From the NCBI RefSeq assembly GCF_030053155.1, contig NZ_CP125640.1, forward strand, positions 310,001 through 374,000: a DNA stretch of 64,000 bases, read 5' to 3'. Position 1 is the first letter of the stretch, and each line of letters opens with the position of its first letter. The DNA is from Rhizobium sp. BT03 (GTDB lineage Bacteria > Pseudomonadota > Alphaproteobacteria > Rhizobiales > Rhizobiaceae). The position numbers and the translations under genes were made by a program. Below are positions 33,312 to 41,624 of this stretch, piece by piece. A model generated the notes under the pieces. The model was not told the DNA's origin, made no database searches, and worked only from the letters and a program-made list of their open reading frames with translations.

Positions 33312-34325
33312 TCATGGCTGCGGCTGTGGCGCAGGCTCTACCTCGGCGCTGCATTCGCCGGCGATCGTCTGGACCCGCTCATCCTTCTCCACGTCGATCT
33401 CGTTCGCCTGCAGCTGGTTCAACAGGCTTTGGGCCTGCAATTTCTCCAGCGTACACTGGCAAAAGCTGCGGCAGAGCGCTTCGCCCTGTTGCATGACGCA
33501 AGTGGAGTTGCATTGCTTTAGGTAAGTTTCGGGCGGATCCGGCTTCGGCGGCGGGACGAGAAGGGAAAGCCCGTAAGCGATGGCGATCAGCACCGGCTGG
33601 TGAACGAGGTAGAAGGCAAGGCTGTGGCGGCCGAGCCTTGCCGGCCACCAGGAACCGGTGCCGATAGCGGCAAGCCGATGCAGCAGCCTGGTTCTGATGG
33701 CGATCGAGGCAAAACTCAATCCCGCGAAAAACGGCGTTGCCCAGGGAAACAGCGGCACATAATCGTTCGACCGTTCCGGCATTGCGGCCAGCCCGATCCA
33801 GGCGAGATATCTCGGATCGAAGAAGGATGACCGCAGCAGGCCGGGCGTGCCGAAATTATCGGTAAGCCAGGCAGCAAGGAGCGCCAGCGTGGCGATCAGC
33901 GTGAAGGCGATCGGCAGCCTCAAAAAGACGATGCCGATCAGCGTCAGCACCGCGATGCAATGCAGGATGCCGAAATAGATCCACTCGTTCGGCATCGCGA
34001 TGCGCGTCGCGATCGAGATCGCAGCCGCCGCCGCGGCAATCATGCCGAAACGCTTCCAAAAAGACGGCCAGCGGATCTCCGGCCTGCTCGACAGCACCAG
34101 GCTGATGCCGACGATGAACAGAAAGGTCGTGGCGATCGCCCGGGCATAGATCTTCAGCCAGCCTGTCTCGGCCGTGCCTGGCGCGAGATAGCCCATGAAC
34201 TCCATATCCCAGCTGAAATGGTAGCTCGCCATGGCGATCAGCGCGACACCGCGCGCCGTATCCAACAGGCCGATGCGCGGCGGTCTTGCCGCCGCATCGG
34301 CTTTAATTGCCGGCAATGTCATCAC
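33312..34325 (-). CDS. DUF1624/heparan-glucosaminide acetyltransferase-like membrane protein with Cys-rich tail
   Basis: The 337-residue protein has an N-terminal motif IGLLDTARGVALIAMASYHFSWDMEF and about eight membrane helices, matching DUF1624 acyltransferase-like proteins (RHSLAFYLVHQPVLIAI near the end). It continues into an unusual tail of about 80 residues with five cysteines (CNSTC, LCRSFCQC) plus one more near the end. The gene overlaps the DUF599 gene upstream by 4 bp. Confidence 0.88.
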   Translation of the reverse strand: MMTLPAIKADAAARPPRIGLLDTARGVALIAMASYHFSWDMEFMGYLAPGTAETGWLKIYARAIATTFLFIVGISLVLSSRPEIRWPSFWKRFGMIAAAAAAISIATRIAMPNEWIYFGILHCIAVLTLIGIVFLRLPIAFTLIATLALLAAWLTDNFGTPGLLRSSFFDPRYLAWIGLAAMPERSNDYVPLFPWATPFFAGLSFASIAIRTRLLHRLAAIGTGSWWPARLGRHSLAFYLVHQPVLIAIAYGLSLLVPPPKPDPPETYLKQCNSTCVMQQGEALCRSFCQCTLEKLQAQSLLNQLQANEIDVEKDERVQTIAGECSAEVEPAPQPQP

Positions 34326-35086
34326 AGTCCCTCGGGCAAATCACGTCCGTCGCTCGACGGCATGTCGCGGCGGAGAGCGGAAAGATGGAGATTCGATGGC
34401 GGGCCGGCATCCATGATCGCCAGCCGCGCCTGCGAGAAGAATTGCCGCCGCCCCAGCACGAAGATGACGATCGCCGTCGTCGTCATGAAGACATAGGGGT
34501 TGATGAACCAGCCGAGATAGCCGATCGACAGGAAGATCGCCCTGAGGCCCTCGTTGAAATTGCTGCCGGCAATGACATTCATGCGGATGACGCGTTCGGC
34601 GGCCCGCTCGGCGGCGATGATATCACTCTCGGCGTCGCGCAGCATTGGGATCGAGCCGAAGAGAATGGTGCAATAGTTGAACAGCCGATAGGACCAGCCG
34701 AACTTGAAGAAGGCATAACCGAAAAGCGCCGCCAGTCCGCCGACCTTCATCTCGAAGGCGGCATGGCCGCCATGGAGGACGAAGGGCAGGTCGGCAAAGA
34801 CCGCGTCGACCTTCTCGGTGGCGCCCAGCAACGCGAAGCAGCTGCCGATTGCGAAGATCGAGGTCGAGGCGAAAAAGGCGGTGCCGTTCTGCAGGCCAGC
34901 CATGATCTGCGTGTCGATCATCTTCAGGTCGCGGCGCAGCGAATTGTAGATCCACTCGCGCCGCCGCTCGGTCATCGCATGGGTGAGGCTGGTGCGGCCG
35001 AAAAAGGTGCGGCCCTTCAGCAGCCAGGAATAGCCCATCCAGACACAGGCAAAGAAGGCCAGAGCGATATAGTCCGCCGTCGTCAT
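34322..35086 (-). CDS. DUF599 membrane protein
   Basis: The 254-residue protein has about four transmembrane helices and DUF599 family phrases RREWIYNSLRRDLKMIDTQIMAGLQNGTAFFASTSIFAIG and FKFGWSYRLFNYCTILFGSIP. No function is known to me. It is followed by the DUF1624 gene with a 4-bp overlap. Confidence 0.9.
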   Translation of the reverse strand: MTTADYIALAFFACVWMGYSWLLKGRTFFGRTSLTHAMTERRREWIYNSLRRDLKMIDTQIMAGLQNGTAFFASTSIFAIGSCFALLGATEKVDAVFADLPFVLHGGHAAFEMKVGGLAALFGYAFFKFGWSYRLFNYCTILFGSIPMLRDAESDIIAAERAAERVIRMNVIAGSNFNEGLRAIFLSIGYLGWFINPYVFMTTTAIVIFVLGRRQFFSQARLAIMDAGPPSNLHLSALRRDMPSSDGRDLPEGL

Positions 35087-35268
35087 CAGTGATTCAGTCT
35101 CCGCATGAACGCGGCCACCTTACATATGCGCTGCAATGCTGCAATGACCGGTGAGCGAGGCCCGCGCGGTTTATGCGCGTAACCTGACAATCGAATTCGA
35201 CTTTCCGAGCGGATGATGGCCAAGGCAACAGGAGGGAACAGGGCGCGTTGACCAGGTCAACCAGTTGC

Positions 35269-35280
35269 GCTAACGTTAGC
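35269..35280. promoter_or_regulatory. LacI-type operator O1 (GCTAACGTTAGC)
   Basis: A perfect 12-bp palindrome lies 16 bp before the FAH gene start. A TTGACC at 35248-35253 is 17 bp from TAACGT at 35271-35276, so the palindrome overlaps the likely -10 element. Confidence 0.88.
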
Positions 35281-35296
35281 AAAAAAGGAGATCAGC

Positions 35297-36070
35297 ATGA
35301 AGGTTGTGCGCTACCGGTCTGTCGATGGAATTCACTATGGGGTCGAAAGTGAGGGCAGGATCGATCGCATAGCCGGCGATCCGTTCGAAGGCATCGAGCG
35401 GACGGGAAAGGAAGATCACCTTTCCGACGTCCGTCTGCTGTGCCCAGTGGAACGGCCCCGGATATTTGGGGTCGCTTACAATTACCGACAGCACACCGAC
35501 GAGTCCGGAAAGGAGCAGCCGACGCTTCCGGTGTTGTTCATGAAACCCAGCACGGCGGCGAGCGGCAACGGAGATGCCATTGAATATCCGAGTGATGGCG
35601 AAATCGTCCACTACGAAGCTGAACTGGTCGCCATCATAGGCAAGGGCGGACGCCGCATCAGCAAGGAAGATGCGTTGCGGCATGTGCTTGGCTACACGTG
35701 CGGAAACGATATCAGCGACCGCATCATACAGCGGCAGGAAAGCAAATTTGGCTGCCTGCTGGCAGGCAAAGGTTACGACTCCTTTGCGCCGATGGGGCCG
35801 GCCATCGTTACCGATCTCGATCCGACGAATCTTGACGTCATCCTTCGTCAGAACGGTACCGTCAAACAGGCGGGAAATACGCGAGACCTCGTCTATCCCG
35901 TTGCTGACATCGTTGCTTATTTGAGCCGCTTCATGACGCTGCTGCCTGGTGATGTAATCATGACCGGTACGCCTGCGGGCGTTGGGCCGATCGGTCCCGG
36001 CGACGAACTCGAGGTGGAAATTCCCGGTATCGGTGTTCTGAAAAATCCGGTGGTTGCGGCACCGCACTAG
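35297..36070 (+). CDS. fumarylacetoacetate hydrolase (FAH) family enzyme
   Basis: FAH-fold enzymes hydrolyse, hydrate, isomerise or decarboxylate 2-oxo acids from ring cleavage. The 257-residue protein has the metal ligands E107 and E109 in HYEAELVAIIG and D138 in GNDISDR, and the C-terminal TGTPAGVGPIGPGDELEVEIPGIG. The substrate is unknown; an HpaG-like isomerase/decarboxylase or acylpyruvate hydrolase is possible. AAGGAG precedes the ATG. Operator O1 controls it. Confidence 0.92.
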   Translation: MKVVRYRSVDGIHYGVESEGRIDRIAGDPFEGIERTGKEDHLSDVRLLCPVERPRIFGVAYNYRQHTDESGKEQPTLPVLFMKPSTAASGNGDAIEYPSDGEIVHYEAELVAIIGKGGRRISKEDALRHVLGYTCGNDISDRIIQRQESKFGCLLAGKGYDSFAPMGPAIVTDLDPTNLDVILRQNGTVKQAGNTRDLVYPVADIVAYLSRFMTLLPGDVIMTGTPAGVGPIGPGDELEVEIPGIGVLKNPVVAAPH

Positions 36071-36111
36071 CTGAAGCTCTTGCAGGGGGCGCTGCGGCGC
36101 GAACATTCTGA

Positions 36112-36140
36112 TTGACCTCAGAATCACTAATGCTATTAAT
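36112..36140 (+). promoter_or_regulatory. predicted sigma-70-type promoter of the carboxymuconolactone-decarboxylase-like gene
   Basis: TTGACC at 36112-36117 and TATTAA at 36134-36139 are 16 bp apart. The operator at 36141 begins directly after the -10, over the expected start of transcription, the classic place for a repressor to block RNA polymerase. Confidence 0.6.
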
Positions 36141-36152
36141 GCTAACGTTAGC
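36141..36152. promoter_or_regulatory. LacI-type operator O2 (GCTAACGTTAGC)
   Basis: Exact copy of the palindrome, 77 bp before the carboxymuconolactone-decarboxylase-like gene and one base after its predicted -10 element. Confidence 0.9.
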
Positions 36153-36229
36153 ACCTGTTGCAGAGAGTGGTTCCGCACCGGACCACGTTGAACAGGGAAT
36201 TTTGTCAAGGCAAAGTTGAGGGTGGAGAA

Positions 36230-36763
36230 ATGGCACGCGTAAAATATGTCTCGAATACCGAGTTGGCCGAGACGCAACCTGCGCTCAATGAGCGCCTGCT
36301 GAAAGAGAGGAAGGTTCCGACCGGAAACATCTTTCTGGCGCTCGCCAACGCCCCTGCGATCCTCGGCGATTTCCTCACTTATGCCAATGCGGTGCGGGCT
36401 GCCGACCTCAGTCCGAAGCTGCGGGAGATGGCCATCCTAACGGTCGGGTACTGCACAAACTCCGAGTACGAGGTGAAGCATCATCATTCTCATGGGCTCA
36501 AGGCCGGCCTGACGGAGGAGCAGTTCCATGCAATCGCGCACTTCGAGACCTCGGATCTCTTTGACGAGCAGGAAAAGGCTGTGATGGCCTTTGCCAAGGA
36601 GTCCACGCTGAATGTCGATGTTTCCGATGAGGTGTGGAACGGGGTCGCGAAGTTCCTGTCGGAGAAGCAGCTTGTCGAGCTCTCGATCAATGTCGCCTGG
36701 TACAATTCCGGCGTTCGCCTCATGGGCGCGCTGAAGATCGACCTTGAAGAGGGGTATCGCTGA
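36230..36763 (+). CDS. carboxymuconolactone decarboxylase/AhpD-like protein
   Basis: The 177-residue helical protein has the CMD-domain pattern LSPKLREMAILTVGYCTNSEYEVKHHHSHGLKAGLTEEQ, with the Glu and His expected of the family, and a C-terminal ELSINVAWYNSGVRLMGALKI. It lacks the AhpD CxxC pair (only one Cys in the motif), so a ring-cleavage-product role is as likely as a redox one. It has its own operator (O2). Confidence 0.88.
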   Translation: MARVKYVSNTELAETQPALNERLLKERKVPTGNIFLALANAPAILGDFLTYANAVRAADLSPKLREMAILTVGYCTNSEYEVKHHHSHGLKAGLTEEQFHAIAHFETSDLFDEQEKAVMAFAKESTLNVDVSDEVWNGVAKFLSEKQLVELSINVAWYNSGVRLMGALKIDLEEGYR

Positions 36764-36889
36764 ACAGGCAGGCGGCGCCCAAGGCTGCGCCGCCTCGACT
36801 TGCCGTATGGTCTTGGCGGCGCTCATCAAGATAATTCCAGAGCTTTCAGCGTCCGGCCCTGGATGCGGGATGAATCGCAGCCGATCGAA

Positions 36890-36921
36890 GAGAGGCGCGT
36901 GTCGCCGGACGGGCGCCTCTC
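36890..36921. terminator. hairpin between convergent genes, possible terminator
   Basis: GAGAGGCGC and GCGCCTCTC form a perfect 9-bp stem between the convergent CMD-like and LacI genes. No clear T-run follows on either strand, so the role is inferred from position. A second hairpin (GGCGGCGC...TGCGCCGCC) lies at about 36772-36795. Confidence 0.5.
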
Positions 36922-36964
36922 TCTGATCCCGCCTGCCGCGGGAGATCTGCAGCCTGCCGGCGTT

Positions 36965-37966
36965 TCACGGAGCGCCCGTGCTGCCGCGAATGACCAGTTG
37001 GGGCGGAGAGATGAAGCTGTATGGCTTGCTGAGGTCGCCCTTGTTCTGGAGGTGGTGCAGGAACCAAAGCCCGCAGGCGGTCGCCAGCTCCGAAACGGGC
37101 AATTGGACTGTCGTCAGTCCCGGACCCCACCACCGATAGCCAAGCTCATCGCCAAATCCGACGACCGAGATATCTCGAGGGACGCTCAAGGCCTGGTCCT
37201 GGATTTCGTCAATGACTCCGGAGGTGTTTTGAACTGCGCCGAGCACAAGCGCCGTCGGTCGATCCTTTAGGGAAAGCAGGCGGCGCACGGCCTCCCGTCC
37301 GAATTCGGGCGAGGAAGGCGCACCAAGCTCCTCGTGAACGGTGATGGTTCGGCCGGCGCTTTTGACGGCGTCCCGGAAACCCTGCACGCGCGCCGCGCCG
37401 GTGGGCAGTTCTTCCGTGCCGCCGATATAAGCGATCCGATTGTGACCCGCACCGATGATATGTTCGGTGCTCTCGTAAAGCGCCCGTCTGTCATCGATCC
37501 CAAACCATTGGTCGCCGAGCAGCGGTGCCTTTCGCAGCAATTGGATGTGCGGCGTCATCTTCAGGATTCGCGCGGAATCGGGATGAGGTTTTGCGCTCGG
37601 GACCAGAATGATCCCGGCGACATTGACGCTCGTGAGCTCCCTGATGTGGCGAAGCTCGTGCATTCTGTCGTCATCGGTTTCGCACAAGGTCAGCTGGTAA
37701 TTCGCCGACAGAAGGCACTGCGAGAGGGCGTGGGCAATCGTCGAATAAAAACTGTTCCGGATATCCGGAACAATCAGCCCGACGAGATTGCTCTGCACCC
37801 CGCGCATCATGCGTGCAGCACGATTGGCAACGTAGCCCGCTTGAGCGGCGGCTTCGTTCACCTTTCTCTTCATCTCGGCGCTGATGCGGCGATCGTCCGC
37901 AAGCGCGCGGCCCACGGTCGAGGGGGAAACTTGAAGTATCGCGGCGATGTCTTTAATTGTTACCAT
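36965..37966 (-). CDS. LacI-family transcriptional regulator
   Basis: The 333-residue protein has an N-terminal LacI helix-turn-helix (MVTIKDIAAILQVSPSTVGRALADD, hinge region YVANRAARMMRGVQSNLVG) and a periplasmic-binding-protein-like sensor domain. The start at 37966 puts the HTH at the N-terminus, as in the family; the frame is open to 38050. A near-perfect operator (O3) lies 27 bp upstream, so it is likely autoregulated. It is the best candidate repressor for all seven palindromes (35269-52778). Confidence 0.95.
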   Translation of the reverse strand: MVTIKDIAAILQVSPSTVGRALADDRRISAEMKRKVNEAAAQAGYVANRAARMMRGVQSNLVGLIVPDIRNSFYSTIAHALSQCLLSANYQLTLCETDDDRMHELRHIRELTSVNVAGIILVPSAKPHPDSARILKMTPHIQLLRKAPLLGDQWFGIDDRRALYESTEHIIGAGHNRIAYIGGTEELPTGAARVQGFRDAVKSAGRTITVHEELGAPSSPEFGREAVRRLLSLKDRPTALVLGAVQNTSGVIDEIQDQALSVPRDISVVGFGDELGYRWWGPGLTTVQLPVSELATACGLWFLHHLQNKGDLSKPYSFISPPQLVIRGSTGAP

Positions 37967-37993
37967 CGTTTCTGGCTCGGAATGATCGCTTTG

Positions 37994-38005
37994 GCTAACG
38001 ATAGC
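37994..38005. promoter_or_regulatory. LacI-type operator O3 (GCTAACGATAGC)
   Basis: One mismatch from the palindrome, 27 bp before the LacI start codon. It suggests weaker, autoregulatory binding. Confidence 0.8.
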
Positions 38006-38242
38006 ATTGACGCCGCGGTTGTCAAACCTTCCGTACCGTTTAAGTGGCAATCATTTGATTTTTCGCCTTCAGCACTTGGGCGCGGTCGCTGATCACCATG
38101 TAAAATAAAAATCTTTCAGTCGCTTAAGTCTAGCAATCGGGATTGCTGTGCCCATGGCGATGCGCTCGCGCGGGCGCTTCGGCGCCAATTAACTTCTTCA
38201 AAGCCGTTGACAGAAGGGTCGCCTTGTGGGACGAATGTCTGT

Positions 38243-38254
38243 GCAAACGTTAGC
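38243..38254. promoter_or_regulatory. LacI-type operator O4 (GCAAACGTTAGC)
   Basis: One mismatch from the palindrome, 23 bp before the 19-codon ORF that leads into livH. The same variant appears at 49903. Confidence 0.85.
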
Positions 38255-38277
38255 GCAAACGGGAGGAGGCATAACGT

Positions 38278-38337
38278 ATGGATATCCTGGTGTTTCTGGT
38301 ATCGATCATCACGTCCGCAGAGGGACGTAGATCCTGA
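38278..38337 (+). CDS. 19-codon leader ORF overlapping livH
   Basis: A short ORF encodes MDILVFLVSIITSAEGRRS. It is preceded by a strong GGAGGAGG ribosome site (38262-38269), stronger than anything before livH, and its TGA shares its last base with the livH ATG (TGATG). This suggests translational coupling: ribosomes load at the leader and restart at livH. The hydrophobic peptide itself may have no function. It is too short to confirm by homology. Confidence 0.55.
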   Translation: MDILVFLVSIITSAEGRRS

Positions 38338-39182
38338 TGACCGTCGCTCTTTTCCTGCAATCTGCTGTCGGCGGCGTCCTGTTGGGCGGGATCTATGGCC
38401 TGCTGGCGATGGGTCTCAGCCTGAGCTGGGGCCTGTTGAAGCTTGTGAACCTCAGCCACTTCGCGCTGGCGTTCCTTGGCGCCTACCTGACCTATCAGCT
38501 CGGCACCGTCTATGGCGTTCCGGCATATTTGAGCGCTCTTCTGATCGCTCCGCTGTTCTTCGTGCTCGGCATTGCCCTGCACAGCGTGTTCGTGCGCTTC
38601 AAGGTGAAGGAATTCGCCTCTCTCCTGGTGACGTTCGGCGTCACGATCCTGATCGAGTCGCTGATCCAATGGATCTGGTCGGCCGACTTTCTTCGCTACG
38701 AAACGCCGTATGCGCAGAGCACCATCCGGCTCGGTCCGATCTTCGTGCCTGTATTGGATCTTTCCGCCTTTGCCTGCGCCGGCGTGCTTGCTGGAGCGGC
38801 CTGGTACGCGTTGAACAAGACCATGCTCGGCAAGGCGCTGCGTGCCGCCGCCCATGACGCTCCCGTGGCGTCGGCTTTCGGAATCAATTCCACCCGCGTG
38901 TCATACATTCTGGCCGGCCTTTGCTCGGCGACAGCAGGCATCGCGGGTGTCTTCATCGCCCTGATCGGAACTTTGGCGCCATCTCAAATCGAGGCCTGGA
39001 TCGGAGTGGTATTTGCCGTCGCCATCATTGGAGGATTGGGCAGTCCCATCGGCGCGCTGGGTGCCGGAATGCTGATCGGCGTGGCCGAGAGCCTTACCAT
39101 GTCCGTCGTGAACCCCGCTTGGGCGCCGCTCGTTGCATTCAGCGTGCTCATCGTCATCCTCCTGCGCAAACCGGTGATCTGA
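38337..39182 (+). CDS. LIV-type ABC transporter permease (LivH-like)
   Basis: The 281-residue protein has about eight transmembrane helices and the LivH-family start FLQSAVGGVLLGGIYGLLAMGLSLSWGLLKLVNLSHF, with the EAA-like loop GKALRAAAHDAPVASAFGINSTRVSYI. It is a permease subunit of an importer of the branched-chain amino acid/carboxylate type. In a ring-cleavage cluster the substrate is more likely an aromatic or related acid than an amino acid. It overlaps the leader ORF and is followed 2 bp later by the livM-livG fusion. Confidence 0.92.
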   Translation: MTVALFLQSAVGGVLLGGIYGLLAMGLSLSWGLLKLVNLSHFALAFLGAYLTYQLGTVYGVPAYLSALLIAPLFFVLGIALHSVFVRFKVKEFASLLVTFGVTILIESLIQWIWSADFLRYETPYAQSTIRLGPIFVPVLDLSAFACAGVLAGAAWYALNKTMLGKALRAAAHDAPVASAFGINSTRVSYILAGLCSATAGIAGVFIALIGTLAPSQIEAWIGVVFAVAIIGGLGSPIGALGAGMLIGVAESLTMSVVNPAWAPLVAFSVLIVILLRKPVI

Positions 39183-39184
39183 CC

Positions 39185-40927
39185 ATGAAAAAGCTCCTAA
39201 TCGCAGCGCCTGTCGTGGCAGTCCTGGCCTCGCTGCCTTACCTGGGAATGGCGGACTACTACCTGTCCTACCTGTACATCATCTTCTTCTGGGTCGTGCT
39301 GGCAACGAGCTGGGGCATCCTGAGCGGCTACACCGGCTACTGGAGTTTCGGTCACGCCGCATTTTTCGGGATCGGCGTCTACACGACGGCCACGCTGGCG
39401 ACGCAGCTGTCATGGCCCTTCGTCGCAACGATACCTGCGGCGGCACTGCTCGCGGCCGCGGTCGCCGTTCTGATCGGCTTGGTTGTCTTTCGCTCGGGGG
39501 GGCTACGCGGCGAATTCTTCGCGCTGCTGACGCTGTCCGTGACGTTTGTCATCGCGGCCATCGTGTCGAACACCGCGCTGGACTCGGGCACCGGCGTATT
39601 CCTCTCGGGGATCGAGATCCCGATGATCGGTGCAACGGCGTCCGGCTCCCTCTATATGTTCGGGCTTATCGCGGCTCTTGCCGCGCTGGCGACGTCCTAT
39701 TTCATCTTTCACAGCAAATTCGGTCAGGGCCTGCTCGCAATCCACGACGATGAAGACGTTGCGGAGGTGAAAGGCGTTCCGACGTTCCGCTATAAGCTGA
39801 TCTCGTTTGCGGTCTCATCGGCGCTTGCCGGCGCAATGGGTGCGATCCACGCCGTCTATGTCGGTTACGTCACGGTCGGCGAGACGTTTGCGGTGACCGT
39901 TCCTCTCTATGTCGTGCTCATGAGCATTCTTGGCGGAGCCCGCCATTGGGCTGGGCCTGCGATCGGCGCTGTCATGATCACCGTGCTGCAGAGCGCCATC
40001 GTCAGCGGCGCTCATGCGGAATTCGGTCGCGCCGGCGTTGCTCTTGCGCTGATCGTCGTCATCCTGGTGCTGCCGTCCGGCATCGTTCCCAGCCTTGTTC
40101 GCAGGTTTGCCGGCGGGCATAACGGAGCTGGCGCGGCGGCGGGGACTGCCGAGGCCGTTATGCAGTTTGCGCCTTCTGCTGCGGCGGGCTCCGGTCCTGT
40201 GCTTCTCAAATGCGAGGATGTCACAAAGTCCTTTGGCGGTATCCGCGCCTTGACCGGCGTGACCCTGGATGTCTGGCGGGGAGAAATCCTGGCCCTGGTC
40301 GGGCCGAACGGCTCCGGCAAGTCCACGCTGATCAATATGATCAGCGGCCACTACGCCATGACCTCCGGCAAGATCACGCTGGAAGGCGAGGAGATTTCCG
40401 GTCGATCACCGCATCTGATCGCGCAGCAGGGCGTGGCGCGCACCTACCAGATCCCACGCCTGTTCGATAACCTGACGGTCCTCGAAAACGTGCGGCTCTG
40501 TGCGAAGTTCGGCAGCGCGGATGGCATGGCGGGGGCCACGGTCGAGGCAGTCACCCGGGAGGCGCTCGCCTTCACCGGCCTGGTCGAAAAGGCCGACGTG
40601 CTTCCCGAAGCCTTGAACCTGCATGACCGAAAGTTCGTCGAATTCGCCCGAGCGCTGGCCGCAAAACCGCGACTACTCCTGCTCGACGAGGTGCTCTGCG
40701 GCTTGAATCCGGCCGAGGTCGACCACGCGGTCGAAATGATCAAGCGGATCAAGGCCGGCGGCACGACGATCATCTTCGTCGAACACCTCATGCGTGCGGT
40801 CGTCGCGCTGGCGGACCGTGTCGCGGTGCTGGATCAAGGCAAAGTTCTGGCGCTTGGGCATCCAGGCGAAACGATGCGGGATCCGGCTGTGGTCAGCGTA
40901 TATCTGGGAGGCAGTCATGCTGCTTGA
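39185..40927 (+). CDS. LIV-type ABC transporter permease-ATPase fusion (LivM-LivG)
   Basis: The 580-residue protein joins a LivM permease (residues 1 to about 310, with WGILSGYTGYWSFGHAAFFGIGVY) to a LivG ATPase (about 340 to 580). The ATPase has Walker A GPNGSGKST and Walker B LLLLDEVLCGLNP, plus the switch His in IIFVEHLMRAV. The signature position reads EALNLHDRKFVEFARALA, not LSGGQ, so that half of the composite ATP site looks altered. It overlaps livF by 11 bp. Confidence 0.92.
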   Translation: MKKLLIAAPVVAVLASLPYLGMADYYLSYLYIIFFWVVLATSWGILSGYTGYWSFGHAAFFGIGVYTTATLATQLSWPFVATIPAAALLAAAVAVLIGLVVFRSGGLRGEFFALLTLSVTFVIAAIVSNTALDSGTGVFLSGIEIPMIGATASGSLYMFGLIAALAALATSYFIFHSKFGQGLLAIHDDEDVAEVKGVPTFRYKLISFAVSSALAGAMGAIHAVYVGYVTVGETFAVTVPLYVVLMSILGGARHWAGPAIGAVMITVLQSAIVSGAHAEFGRAGVALALIVVILVLPSGIVPSLVRRFAGGHNGAGAAAGTAEAVMQFAPSAAAGSGPVLLKCEDVTKSFGGIRALTGVTLDVWRGEILALVGPNGSGKSTLINMISGHYAMTSGKITLEGEEISGRSPHLIAQQGVARTYQIPRLFDNLTVLENVRLCAKFGSADGMAGATVEAVTREALAFTGLVEKADVLPEALNLHDRKFVEFARALAAKPRLLLLDEVLCGLNPAEVDHAVEMIKRIKAGGTTIIFVEHLMRAVVALADRVAVLDQGKVLALGHPGETMRDPAVVSVYLGGSHAA

Positions 40928-41624
40928 GGTCGATAAGATCGAGGTCGGCTATGGAGACGCGATCGCTCTGTGGGACCTGTCCATCAGTGTAAGGCCAGGC
41001 GAGATCGTTTCGGTCGTCGGCCCGAACGGGGCAGGGAAGAGTACGCTGGTAAACGCCATCGCCGGCATTCTTCGCCCGCACCGGGGAAAAATCGTTATCG
41101 AGGGCAACGACGTTTCCAAAGTGCCGAGCCATCGGGTCTGCGACTACGGCATCGCGGTGGTCCCGGAAGGGCGTCGTCTCTTCACGGCGATGACGGTCCT
41201 GGACAACCTGTTGCTCGGTGCGTACCGCTCGCGCGCTCGTGCGGAGCGCGATGCCACACTCGCTGAGGTGTTTCAGCTTTTCCCCGTTTTGAAAGAGCGC
41301 CAGGATTCGCTGGCGGGCTCCTTGTCGGGTGGGCAGCAGCAAATGGTTGCGATCGGCCGCGGCCTGATGGCCAAGCCGCGCGTGCTGCTCATGGACGAGC
41401 CGTCACTCGGGCTGTCGCCTCTGATCGTCGGGGAAATGTTCAAAATCATTCAGATGATCAATGAGCGGGGCGTCGCCGTGCTGCTGGTCGAGCAGAACGT
41501 GAACAAGGCGCTTGAAATTGCCCATCAGGCCTACGTGATCGAGCAAGGCCGCGTGACGGCCTCCGGAGCGCCCGAGGTTCTCATCAATGATCCGAGCATC
41601 AGGGAGGCGTATCTTGGTATCTGA
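40917..41624 (+). CDS. LIV-type ABC transporter ATPase (LivF-like)
   Basis: The 235-residue ATPase has Walker A GPNGAGKST, the canonical signature LSGGQQQMVAIGRGLMAKPRVLLMDEPSLGLSPLIV and the switch histidine position replaced by Gln in LLVEQNVNKAL, as is usual for LivF. It pairs with the LivG half of the fusion. Its end overlaps the cupin gene by 11 bp. Confidence 0.95.
   Translation: MLLEVDKIEVGYGDAIALWDLSISVRPGEIVSVVGPNGAGKSTLVNAIAGILRPHRGKIVIEGNDVSKVPSHRVCDYGIAVVPEGRRLFTAMTVLDNLLLGAYRSRARAERDATLAEVFQLFPVLKERQDSLAGSLSGGQQQMVAIGRGLMAKPRVLLMDEPSLGLSPLIVGEMFKIIQMINERGVAVLLVEQNVNKALEIAHQAYVIEQGRVTASGAPEVLINDPSIREAYLGI

Larger units (their letters stand above)
37967..38277. promoter_or_regulatory. 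divergent control region lacI-like / liv operon
   Basis: This 311-bp intergenic region separates the LacI gene (minus) from the transporter operon (plus). It holds operator O3 near the LacI end, operator O4 near the liv end, and a TTGACA at 38207-38212 as a possible -35 for the liv operon. I could not pick a convincing -10 for it. Confidence 0.6.
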
